This document shows, in pieces, positions 1 to 11,600 of a stretch of DNA of 64,000 nucleotides. The translations under genes and the position numbers were made by a program. This stretch comes from Chrysemys picta bellii (taxonomy: Eukaryota; Chordata; Testudines; Emydidae). Positions within the stretch are counted from its first letter, which is position 1; every line of letters starts with the position of its first letter. The stretch covers positions 57,726,081-57,790,080 of the forward strand of contig NC_088792.1 of assembly GCF_011386835.1 (NCBI RefSeq), given 5' to 3'. The notes under the pieces were generated by a model. It made no database searches. It was not told the origin of the DNA and was given only the letters and a program-made list of their open reading frames with translations.

Positions 1-165
1 CTGTGTGACCTTAGGCAAATCACATAGCAAACCAAGGCACAGAGAGGCTATCTCCAAAAATAGGGATAATAGCACTTCTCTACCTCATGGGTATAGTCAG
101 GATAAATACATTACAAATTGTGAGGCACTCAAATATTATGGTAATGGAGGCCTTATAAGTCCCTA
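1..165 (+). repeat. MIR SINE fragment
   Basis: The stretch reads like the MIR core: a 'tgtgaccttaggcaaatcac' segment, then a line of short A-rich words and a 'gataataacac' equivalent, ending in the 'aggcactcaaatattatg' tail. It is strongly diverged, as expected for an ancient amniote SINE, and is cut by the window edge. Confidence 0.7.
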
Positions 166-1346
166 GGATACATACATACATGCTCACCTCTGCATCTTCT
201 CGTTATACCACAGAAGATGCAAGTAATTTTCATACACAATCTTTTTAAAACATCATTAATGTTGTTTGTAGGCCACATCATTGAGAATAGCCCATCTTTT
301 ATTTTCTGTACAAGATCAAAATATTTTTTGTATCCTACATCTTTAGACAAAGGGAACTGAACAATCTAAGTAGTACTATGGGATCGTTAGAGTGTAATGT
401 AGAGTGTTTACACTCCCTTTGATTTTAACTATTTATTAATTAAACTAATGAATAAATAATAGTGAAATCCTTCCAAGGAAGAAAAGTTTGAGAGAAATGC
501 CTGACCCACAGTAACTTCTACTTTGAATTCCTTGGGATCTGATTTTGTGTGCGTAAGTCTGACATGAAGGTTGAGAAAGTACAAGTTAATAAGAAATGAA
601 GCATAGTCTATTCAGTAGACTCACTTCTAGAGGTAGGCTGATATTTCTTTGAATTAGCCAGTCCTTGACTGTTGCTTGATGTGACATACATGAGAGAATA
701 TTTGCTAAAGGTCAGCTTCCTTAGAATGTGGAATTGCTTTCCAAGCTGGAGGAGTGGAAGCAGGTGCCTCTTCCAAGCTACTCTAAAACAGAGGCCATGC
801 AAAGTCAAAAACTCACCACTTTCCAGGGCATTAACTTTATTAACAAAGAAAATAACAAAACCATAAATTTCAGCTCAAGATTTCTCCCCAGTTTACATCC
901 TGGATATAGCTCAGTCCACACTCAAAGACCTTTCCCCCTAGACAATCACACTCCTCTTCCTTATATCTGGGTAGAGTAGCAAGCCACCTGCCAGGAATAA
1001 ATCAGCAGAATTCCCTTGAACCTCCCCCAGGAGAATCAACATTTATTAGCAGGGTAGGGTGTTTCTGAGAAACACTACAACTGGAGTATGCAAAGTGCTA
1101 AAATACATAGCGTAGGGAACAAGGCTGCATTGATGTGGTGCCATAACAGATGACCCAAGTAGGTCTTTTCCTTTTTTATTTCTTTAAATGTTTGTAGAGA
1201 CTTGCCTGAACCAATTTGCCAGATTGCAACACCAGGAAGCTGGCGTCATTATCTTATGTCGGATGCCTGCAGGTATATAGAGGAAATGATACCTCACACA
1301 GTGGCTTCCCCCTTCTTTGAGACAGGTGGAGCATGATTCTGGCTTA
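166..1346. other. gene-free flank, no recognisable feature
   Basis: AT-rich single-copy-looking DNA. Short open frames here have no recognisable domain or splice context. I see no confident repeat before the LTR at 1352. Confidence 0.5.
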
Positions 1347-1351
1347 ACATC

Positions 1352-1777
1352 TGTGACGGAGCAGGGAGCGGCGCGGATTTGACCTGGGAATGTTGCAGGG
1401 GGGTTACATTGGGGATGGAAAGGAAGCTACCTGAGCTGTAACCTGAGCCAGGAGTGGGTTGGGAGAAGTGACACCTTCTGCCAGGGAGACTGAACAAAGG
1501 AGAGGAGGAGCAGAGGGGAGGGGAGAGAAAGCTGCTGGAGAAGTTTTTGTTTTCAGTTTGGGCTGGGTGGTGCAACGCAGGGAACCCCACGCTGGGGTCT
1601 AAGCTCCCTAAACCCCCCAGAAAGACTTGATTGAGGGGTTCTGGTTGTACCTACACGCTCCGCTTGGGACTATGTTCCTGTCATCTAATAAACCTTCTGT
1701 TTTACTGGCTGGCGGAGAGTCTCGGTGAATCTCAGGAAGGGGGGTGCAGGGCCCTGACTTCCCCACACTCCGTGACA
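1352..1777 (+). mobile_element. solo LTR of an LTR retroelement (probably endogenous retrovirus or Gypsy)
   Basis: The 426-bp unit starts TGTGACGGAG and ends CTCCGTGACA, a perfect 10-bp inverted terminal repeat of the TG...CA type. It is bounded by a perfect 5-bp duplication ACATC at 1347-1351 and 1778-1782. An AATAAA lies near 1687. There is no internal region, so it is a solo LTR left by recombination. It shares no obvious identity with the LTR at 12008. Confidence 0.85.
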
Positions 1778-2755
1778 ACATCTACTTAGAGGATTCCATG
1801 GACCTGGAGAAGGAAGGCTGGGGGAAATGAAGAGGCACTCTTTGAAGTGGTTCTATGATTCAAGGAACAGTTGAACCAGACCAGGTGCCTTCTCATCACT
1901 TAAGGAGACAGAATGCTCTCTCTCTGTTCACGTGTAGCATCTCTTTATCCTAAAGGTTCACAAATATATCTGCCAATAACAGGAAACACTCCATAAGCTA
2001 CAGCTATTTAACAATGTACAGTAGCAGCTTGGGACACAAGTGAAGCGCATCATGTCAAATTGAAACAGCAAAGATAATGTGGTAGTTAATCTGAGTAATT
2101 AGATCCTGGAGTTGTCCAGACACCAGTACCAATATTGCTACTCTTCTCAAAAGTGCTACAGGATTTTTAATTGCCATGAGGATTTCTACTTTCCATTTTA
2201 TACTGATGATCTGAACAAGCCATTACCTCCCACGAAGGAAGGAAAAGAAAGCAATACGTCTTAATTTGACTGGTCCGCTGGGGGTACAGCTCAGCATTTG
2301 GAACTTTCCTTTCACCAGTCTTTTGATAAGAACAGGTTTAGAACATGAAACAATTGAAATCAGGATCGGAGCTCATTCATCCGGTTCACGTTGCTTAAAT
2401 GCTGAGGTGTCCCAAAGTTTCTGGTTTCCATGGTAAACAAAGCTGCAGTGTTTTTCTTTTGTTCCGGTTCAGTGCAAATATTTGCACGCTGGGAAATGTT
2501 CAGCTCCACAGACCTATACATCAGCCATCTGCTTATAAAAGCCAACACCCTTTTGCTCAGAGACGGATATAGGGGAGTATCCTGTTCTGTCAGTTTCCTA
2601 ATTCCTGGGCCTCAGTTCATTGACTTTTAAAAGTCCAAGTTCATTAGACCTTCCCTGTTCAAATTACAGCTGATAAGTCTAGAAAGGAAAATGTGTGAGA
2701 AGCAATAGAAGCTGCTGTCACAATGAAGCAAGTCTGTAGCCGAGCTAGAAGAATG

Positions 2756-2826
2756 CCAATGATGTAGATGTGTCCTCTTCTACAGGCTTATAACAGATTA
2801 TATTGTAGACACATCTACATCATTGG
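2756..2826. repeat. 71-base near-perfect hairpin
   Basis: The arms are ccaatgatgtagatgtg and its exact complement at the right end, with a further TCTACA/TGTAGA pairing inside and a small left-side bulge. The predicted loop is about 18 bases. It could be a tiny palindromic DNA element or a pre-miRNA-like fold; nothing here decides between them. Confidence 0.6.
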
Positions 2827-4144
2827 TCTTCCTGAATGATAGTTCTGCTATACTGCTATTACAAACTCGATTCAATGTTTAAAAACAAAAACAAACAAAC
2901 AAAAAACACAGCTTTTATTGCCCCTCTCTCTCTCTCTGTCTTTTTTCCTTCCTGGCCTTCTCAGCTGTAATCTAAACAGAGGAGACCAAACAAACCTGGA
3001 CTTTCTAATGTCAATGAATTGTGGTCTAGGAATAAGGCACTTGAAGGAACAGGATCCTCCCCCTATATCACAAGAGAAGGAAATAAAAACCGTTGATAAA
3101 TCGTCCGCAGCGAATACAATGTAGCACAGCAGCCAAGAGAGGGGAGGAGACAGGAGGGAGCTTCCTCCCTCTTCTAACTATTCCATCCCTATCTTTTCAG
3201 GGCAGCATCAGAGGGGGAGGAGAAAGGAGGAGGAAGACACTGCTGGTCATGTCATGGACTACCATGTTATTTAGCTTAAAACACACATCTCTGAGAAATG
3301 ACATAAATCTGAGATTTCAGCTTCTTGTTACAGCACCAAGTCTGGTACATGGAAAAGTAAATCTCAAGGGGGGAGAAGGGGCAGGTCAACTGTTAATTTA
3401 ACGAGACTTTAAAACTGAAGAAAGAGGAACACATTGAACTCTACAAATACACAATGTGTTTGTTCTCTGAACACATAGCTCCACCCAATGGACTGGATCT
3501 GAAACCTCATTACCTTAAGGCTCCTGAAATCTTTTCTTTTATGCCATCATTTCAGGTCTCTAAATCCTCTCATTTTTTCTACTGCTATGCTCCCTCCTAG
3601 ACCCTCTAAGTCACAGGTATTTTGATCTACTTGTGTTAATATTTGTGGCATCTGATCTGATTCTTAGCCACTTTGTTTTCATGTCCAAGGAGGCTAAATT
3701 ATCAGCAGTGGCCATGTTTGTGATACTGCCTACTTCTCCACCATTGACTGCTGTGCTGGTGATTTGTTTTGGGTTTATGCTGGGTTTTAATTTTCATATT
3801 CAAGCTCTTTAGGGCAGAGAGTATGCATTCTTATGTCTTACACCATTTAGCACATATGCAGGTGCTGCTGTAATATGAATAATTATAATAGCCCAAAATC
3901 TTGCTTCCCGTGTAAATTAGTCCCATTACATCTAGTTGATAAATTTTAATGGACATCTAGTCTCATGTCATCAATACACGATGGAATTAAAGATCAAATT
4001 CTGTCCTTGGCTGAAGTTAATAAGCTTGCAAGGCTACAACGGAGGGTAGAATTGAATCTGATACTTAGGACTGAATAAATGAGAGAAGAAAGAAGGTGAA
4101 ATCAGAAATGGGATCTTCCAGCTAGTAGGCCCAATAAAGCTAAT

Positions 4145-4462
4145 CAGACATAGAACTAAAATGTTGAAAAATGCTTCATTTTGTGTTGATCAAACCAAAA
4201 TGTGGTGTTTCAAAGTTTTTTTTTTAAAATGTTTTAAAAGCAAGGGACATCCCAAAGTGAACCGTCTTTCCGAAATAAGACATCAGAACCTTTTCTTTCA
4301 GAAATGCAGATACAAACTTCTTCAACGTGTCTGTTTTTTCCCCTTTTTCTGCAGAAAAAGTTCATTAAAATGGACTCAAAATCATGAATTGCTTTGGTCA
4401 ACCTGAATCTGCATTTTTCTGCAAAAAAGTTTTCAGATTAAAAGTTTTGTCTAGCTCTAATA
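4145..4462. repeat. AT-rich 'TAGAGCT' element (degenerate)
   Basis: The text contains runs of gaaaaatg/catttttc words and ends with tctagctctaa. It resembles the stretches at 16262-16500, 48070-48530 and 57838-58622. Probably an old non-autonomous DNA element; ends are approximate. Confidence 0.4.
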
Positions 4463-5508
4463 ATGACTTATTTCAGTGAGGTGAAGTGAGTATTATTGAT
4501 GAGAAAGGTAGGGTTGAGAGGGGGGTAGGGAGTTTGAAGGGTTACTCAGAAAGGGAGGAATGGCTTTATACCTAATGGGAGGCATCTATAACAAAAATAA
4601 ACTGTTTCATAAAGTGCTTTTAAAATGCAACAGTAGGGGTTGCAAGGCACCCTAACCAGCAACACGAGTGATTATTGTTTTAATAAACATGGACGGGGAA
4701 TAGGTGAGCTTGTTAAAGCTCAGGAAGCCCCTCTCCTGTGTCATGACCCTTGAAGAGGCCAGGTTCACTGGGATTCTTTGCATTCAGAGAGCATAGAGTC
4801 TCTGCACGGCTGCCATCACTATTAGCACTAGCCTTTGTAAAACGGGTGGATCATGTCCTTGACCCACTCCCCCAAATTGGCCAACAGCACTGGCTGGGAA
4901 CAGAGGGGAGCAGAGATTGCATTGTTTCCAGTGGTGGTGCACTGCTAATGCTGCTTCCGGGGCTCCTGACCTCCTCCCCACTTCCAGCATGGGGCTGATA
5001 CTATATTCCATAAACCAGTCTGAGGGTTGTGCCGCTGAAATCTGTACAAAAAATGTGTAACAGCAAATGTTAAGCACTTGGCTGCATTGCATGTTTGTGC
5101 TATTAGGAAAAACCTTGCTGTTACTGGTTCCATTATTAAATTATGATATAAAACATACAAGGTGTGGAATGTAGCTGAGTTAACAATGCAATTGGAGTCT
5201 TAATTGGTGCAATTCTTCTGAAATTGCCCAACCTTAATGTTGCATGAATTCCTTCTTGTATGCATTGGATTTGGGCCCCAAATGTTTGCTGGCAAAATGA
5301 CAGATGTACTCTCAGTGCCCAGAGACTATGCATATTTTTAAGGTAAAATTATACAGATACCTGTCTCTAAACATTCCATGTATGCCCCAGTGGAATGTTT
5401 CTGCTCTGCTGCTGAGTGCACCAGTTGCAGGTGGTTGATTTCAATGACATGTTTATGGTTGACTGACTGGAGCACTAAAGATGTAGGGGCGGTTTGTTTT
5501 TGATGGTG

Positions 5509-5595
5509 GTGTAGCCGTGTTGGTCCCAGGATATAAGAGGGACAAGGTGGGTTAGGTAATATCTTTTATTGGATCAGCTTCTGTTGGTGGAGCGC
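5509..5595 (+). repeat. SINE fragment (GTAGCCGTGTTGGTCCCAGG type)
   Basis: It begins gtagccgtgttggtcccagg and continues through a 'taatatcttttattggat' block, a sequence I recognise as a frequent reptile interspersed repeat. Its head resembles that of the SINEs at 12727 and 51702. Confidence 0.6.
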
Positions 5596-6119
5596 ATAAG
5601 GGGAGCATTAGTAGTCAAAGAATTAATGTTGCAAGGTCTTTGATCTTGGACTATTTGTGGGGGAGGAGCTTTTTGTTTTTTTAGTATAGCTGTTATAGCT
5701 TCAGCCCTTGAGAAAGAAGCTGACAATGCCATTCAGTTTGCATTTAATGGCTCCAAGTACTTGCCCTATAAGAAGCATAGTTATAAAAATGTTACTGAAT
5801 TTGGGGGGGGGGGGGGGGTTGCCTTGTTTCGCCTTCACATCCTTGTATTCTTAAAACTGGCTTTTGGTTTTGGAATTATGCAAAATTCAGTATGCGCAAG
5901 GTAGGCCTGATTCTCCTTTGACTTAAAGTGGTGATTTGTATTTTTAATTCATGGCAGAATTGCTTAGAGCTAGAGATAGGCACTTTAAAAAATTCTTTAT
6001 AAATCAAAATAAATAACACCATTGACTTCAGTGGAGTTACTCCTGAGGAAAACATGAATAGATAAGTGTAATTTACCCTTTCCCACAATAGAAAAAACAG
6101 GGTTCACCTGATGAAATGA

Positions 6120-6488
6120 ATAGACATCTGGTTTAATACAAACGAGAGGAAGTACTTTTTCACACAACTAACCTGTTGAACTCATTGCTATGGGATGGTG
6201 TATGACCAGAAGTATAACAGGGTTCAAAAAAGAGGCAGATATATTGATGGAGGACAGGTCCATCAATGGCTATTAACCAAGATGGGCAGGGATGCAACCC
6301 TATTCTAAGGGCAACTCTAAACCTCTCACTGCCAGAAGCCGGGAGGGGAAGACAGGGGTAGATCATTCCAGCTGCCCTGTTCTGTACACTCCCACTGAAG
6401 CTCTGGTACTGGCCACCATCGGAGACCGGATACAAGGCTAGATAGACCATTGGTCTGAGGCAGCTTGGCACTTCTTATGTTCTTATAT
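6120..6488 (+). mobile_element. CR1 LINE 3' end
   Basis: Typical CR1 3' region: a 'ctgttgaactcattgctatgg' segment, then 'ggaggacaggtccatcaatgg', a 'gatagaccattggtctga' segment and an end in repeats of ttcttatgttctta. The copy is 5'-truncated and diverged. Confidence 0.8.
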
Positions 6489-7589
6489 TCTAAGTAACAC
6501 TGGTGTGACCAAATTCAGGTTCTGTGGCTTTCTCCTTTTAAGTTATATCACTATAACGTTTGGTGGAGATGAGTTGTCTGGGTTTATTTTCAACATACAT
6601 GTGTTTTGTATTTTTCCAGCAAAAGGCAAGGAATAGAATGTTCATACATTTATAAACTCAAATCAGTCTTGCAGCTCAGTGTAGCTGTTTCCTTTATATT
6701 ACTGTATGTATGATGAATGACCTTTCCTTACTACAAGTTTTATACAGTGTCTGAATACATAGAGTACAAGATGAATGTATGAGTCTTTTATGACTGGCCC
6801 AGTCACCCTTACATGTTATAGTACCAGCTTAAGTGGTAAGGAAGGAAATAAGATTTCTTTTGTCCAGACTCTTAAAATGCAGTAACATCAAGTCTTCAAT
6901 ACTGGTTTAAGAAGCCATGCCCTTCCATTTATTTCACTCACAGCCTCTCACTGTATTTCCAATCACTGTGGGAGTGAAAATCATTATGATTGCTAGGCAT
7001 ATTTCTTGCAGTCCTCTGGAATGGTAAGTGGCTTTTTGGACTTGACCAGAGAATATAGAATATTGTTCTGCACTGAGGAGTCAGTCCTTGATACATGAAG
7101 GACACCAGGACTCACAGCTAGGGCTCATTAAAAAATAAATTTATTATAAATTGAAAATTTTCATTTTCATTGATATTTCAAGTTTTCACCAGGGGGACCC
7201 ACCCGCCCCCCATTCCAACCAGGTCTAATCTGACACTTGAAAATGACAGCAAAGTGAAACCACTTTTATTCTGGCTATTCTCTGGATTTCCTATGCCACA
7301 CATACAATTTAATTGTGTATCAAATGAGTAAACCAAACAGGGTTAGGAGGGACATATTTGACAGTTTTATTTTATTTTCAATATCTTCCTACAGGTACAA
7401 AATTCATTTCACTGGGTGTCAAGATAGTATACTATTAGTGACTCATGTAAGAAATTGAATTTTTCTTTAAGCATACAGATCATTTCTCCCCATGTCTCTC
7501 TCAAACTCTGTTATAACAGCAAATCTCTTTATTAACAACATTTTACTTTATAGCTAGGAGTAACTTAATTACTTCTTAACAAATGAGTC

Positions 7590-7835
7590 TATGGCAGTGT
7601 TCAAAAAAGGACTAGATAAGTTCATGGAGGATAGGTCCATCAATGGCTGTTAGCCATTGGGCAGGGATGGTGTCCCTAGCCTCTGTTTGCCAGAAGCTGG
7701 GAATGAGTGACAGGGGATGGATCACTTGATGATTAGCATTCCCTCTGGGGCACCTGGTATTGACTACTGTCAGAAGACAGGATACTGGGCTAGATGGATC
7801 TTTGATCTGACCCAGTTTGGCCGTTCTTATGTCTG
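7590..7835 (+). mobile_element. CR1 LINE 3' end
   Basis: A 5'-truncated copy of the same 3' region as 6120-6488: 'ggataggtccatcaatggct', 'gggctagatggatctttgat' and 'ccgttcttatgtctg'. The two copies lie about 1.1 kb apart in the same orientation. Confidence 0.8.
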
Positions 7836-8158
7836 GGTGTTATGGCCCTGAAGCTTATGTTGAAGCTGAGAATTCCTTCCTTCTAATCCATTGCATTAGT
7901 ATATTTTCCTCAAAGTCAAAGGCCTTTGCTGAATTTTATCTGACAGAGCCCAAACTGTTCACTTGTTGTATATTCAGCATCAAAGTATATGTTCTGCTTT
8001 TAACAATCACATTATCGTACAGAAGAATGCTGGACACAAAGACGAGCCACTCCCACACTGCCAACTGAGCTTCTCTTGAAAAGTTACAATGAACATATTA
8101 TCCTTTTCTGCTCCAGCCTTTCTAGGAAATGTCTTCTGATCTGATCCTCTCAGCAAAG

Positions 8159-8164
8159 TTTATT
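8159..8164 (-). terminator. AGR3: candidate AGR3 polyadenylation signal
   Basis: This is the first AATAAA on the minus strand after the stop codon, about 390 bases downstream. It would give a 3' UTR of roughly 400 bases. No alternative closer hexamer was seen. Confidence 0.45.
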
Positions 8165-8556
8165 AACTGGCGCAGGCTACGAAGCAGTCATCAGATGGGA
8201 TGGGTTACAACTTCTGGTCAAGCTTTACTGGACCAGATTTGAATCAGTGACCTAGAATTCAAAGAAATTTTTTTTTGCATCGTTTTACCATTCCCCCTGA
8301 ATTTATCTGTGCAGCTAAGGTTTTACATGTTTTAAATATTTCCGTTCATCCATTCTAAACATTCAGTTCACTTTCAGAAGTGTTATATATACCTGGGAAT
8401 ATATTTTTTTCATATGAAATTCTGTGTACCACAATTGATTGCTATAAGGTTTAAATGCTAATACAGACAAATCATCTAATGAGTATATTTCAAACGTGGA
8501 GGGGTTCCTTGTACCATTTCATCTTGTAGAGGTTATGGTGATTTCACTGCCACAAG

Positions 8557-8606
8557 TTACAGTTCAGTCTGAATAAGGCGTAATGCTTTCTTCATGTTCT
8601 CTATCA
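8557..8606 (-). CDS. AGR3: AGR3 coding exon 7 (C-terminus, stop)
   Basis: This terminal coding segment has acceptor ttcttccag. It completes Leu150 and encodes [15 protein letters not shown] followed by TAA (8559-8557). The QTEL end is a KDEL-type ER retrieval signal. The reading frame also continues open upstream into the intron, but the homology begins at the acceptor. Confidence 0.95.
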
Positions 8607-11600
8607 CTGGAAGAAGAATAAACCGCAAATTAAAAAAATATTTGAAGTACGTTTCTATCTGAAAATAAAATCTCAATTTATCAAAATGTTTCGCTTGTGA
8701 ATTAATTGATGTATATTGGGGCACAAAATATATTGTAGATCTTTTATTGTGGGATTTTTGGCACTGTTTACTGAAACCGAGGGTGTAGAGTTTCATGGTT
8801 CATCACTACTAAGAACTTGACAAGCTCCATTTCATCACTTTTCACTTCCCTTCATTTTTCATATTTTAAAATTGATCCTCAACAGTAAATCTTATAATCA
8901 TGCTTGAAGAGCTAACATACAAATCAATAGACTTCAGTACATCTAATATTCTATTTGGGGTAAGAAAAAAGCTATGCATTCTGATAGATGCTGTGACATG
9001 AAAGGGACAAGGTCAACTTGAAAAATTACTTTTCTGTCTGACAATGAGTAATCCTAGGTTGTACCTAAGTAACTCTAAATTTAAAAAGTTGGTAGAAAAA
9101 TATTTTCTCAATTTTTTCCCTAGACTGTTTACTTTGTGCATTTGACAGTCCTTTTGTGGATAGTAATTTTCACTGTGCCAGTTAAACCCTGGTCCTGTAA
9201 ACTTATGAACGCATGCGTAAATTGACTCAATTGAGTAGTCCTACTAATTTCAGTGGGAGTATTTGTGTACTTAAATGCTTTGCTGGATCAGGACCAGAGT
9301 GTTCGACCCCTTGCAAGAATTACCGTAGGTATTTTTGGGGTGCGGAGCAGGAAGGACAATGAAATGCTGTCTGATCCTCAAGCACAGGTCAATGGGTAGG
9401 GTATGTCTCACTGGTCACAGTGTGAAATGCAAAGCATTCACAGTGTGGATACTTACAGAATGGTATGTCTTGGGGTTCGTAAGTATAGAGTCGATTAGAA
9501 TATCTTCCAGTGATATCAGCTCTTACTGTAAGAGAGGGGTCTGAAAAAGTGGACATATTATACAATTATCCCATTGCATTCTCAGTAACAGCATCTTCAA
9601 TGTCTACTGGTTGTGAATATGAGGCAGAGTCAACTTAAATATAGTTTTGGAAGATACTAATTTAGAACAAATGGAATAATTACATTCTTTTCCACCCAGA
9701 GTTCTTATTACACTGATGTACTGAACGAGTGACAGATTTATTTTAAATATTATGTATTAATTGTTAAATAGGGATATATGTTATGTTCACCAGTATGTAT
9801 ATTCTATTGCATGTTTAAGGGAAAATATCACAAAAAGAGGCCAGTCCTCTTGAATATATATATTCAGTAGGGCTGTCAAGCAATTAAAAAAGTGATTGCG
9901 ATTAATTGTGTGATTAAAAAAATTGTCATTAATCTCACAATTAATCGAGTGTTACTAATGGAATACCATTTATTTAAATAATTTTGGATGTTTTTTACAT
10001 TTTTAAATATATTGATTTCAATTACAACATAGAATACAAACAAGGTTGTTTACATTTGCAGGAGATAATGCTGCCAGCTTCTTGTTTACAATGTCACCTG
10101 AAAATGAGAACAGGTGTTTGCTTGGCACTATTGTAGCCGGCGTTGTAAGATATTTACATGCCAGATGTGCAAAAGATTCATATGTCCCTTCATGCTTCAG
10201 TCACCATTCCAGAGGACATTGGTTCATGCTGACGATGGGTTCTGCTCAATAACGATCCAAAGCAGCACAGACCGACACATGTTCATTTTCATCATCTGAG
10301 TCAGATGCCACTAGCAAAGGTTGATTTTCTTTTTTGGTGGTTTGCATTCTGTAGTTTCCACATTGGAGTGTTGCTCTTTTAAAACTTCTGAAAGCATGCT
10401 CCACACCTCGTTCCTCTCAGATTTTGGAAGGCACTTCAGATTCTTAAACCTTGGGTCGAGTGCTGTACCTATCCTTAGAAATCTCACATTGATACCTTCC
10501 TTGCATTTTGTCAAAGCTGCAGTGAGTGTTCTTAAAATGAACACCACATGCTGGGTCATCATCCAAGACTGCTATAACATGAAATATATGGCAGAATGTG
10601 GGTAAAACAGAACAGGAGACATACAATTCTCCCCCAAGGAGTTCAGTCACAAATTTAATTAACACATTATTTTTGTAATGAACGTCATCATCATGGAAGC
10701 ATATCCTCTGGAAAGGTGGCCAAAGCATTAAGGGGCATATGAATCAGATATGCTAAGCATATCTGGCACGTAAATACCTTGCAATGCTGGCTACAAAAGT
10801 GCCATGCAAAAGCCTGTTCTCACTTTCAGGTGACATTGTAAAAAAGAAGAGGGCAGCATTATGTCCCATAAATGTAAACAAACTCATTTATCTTAGTGAT
10901 TGGCTGAACAAGAAGTAGGACTGAGTGGACTTGTAGGCTCTAAAGTTTTACATTGTTTTGTTTTTGAGTGCACTTATGTAACAAAAAAATCTACATTTGT
11001 AAGTTCAACTTTCATGATAAAGAGATTGCACTATAGTACTTGTTTGAGGTGAATTGAAAAATACTATTTCTTTTACAGTCAATATTCATATTAAAAAATA
11101 ATATAAAGTGAGCACTGTACACTTTTTGTATTATGTGTTGTAAATGAAATCAGTTTATTTGGAAATGTAGAAAAAAATCCAAAATATTTAATACATTTCA
11201 ATTGGTATTCTATTGTTTAACAGTTTGATTAAAACTGTGATTAATAACGATTATTTTTTTTTAGTTAATTGCGTGAGTTAACTGTGATTAATCAACAGAC
11301 CTAATATTCAGTATGTAAAACTATGCACATACATTGGGTAAGGCATTCTGGCTCTGAAAGCTCCACATAAATTATATGAATCATGTATTACTGTGATTCT
11401 CAGACTTTTACTTTCTGAGGGCCAACTTTTATTATCCTCTCTTTGGCTCACTTCCCTTCTCTGACTAAAATTCTCATAACTTGAATTATATGGTCCGATC
11501 ACCACAGTATCTGAGCGCCTCACAATCTTTAATGCATTCATCCTTTAGATGATAACAGTATCATCCAAAATACTATTATCCTCATTTTACAATAGGGGAA

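Larger units (their letters stand above)
1783..5500. other. intergenic DNA 3' of AGR3
   Basis: Apart from the hairpin at 2756, a short CT-rich run near 2925 and the A/T-rich element at 4150, I see no gene. The stretch at 4750-4990 is GC-richer than its surroundings but shows no recognisable product. Confidence 0.45.

Noticed and set aside
1..8100. AGR2 exons, expected downstream by human gene order
   Set aside because: I looked for the LPQTLSRGWGD and KPLMIIHH type exons on the minus strand and saw none. AGR2 is probably outside the window.
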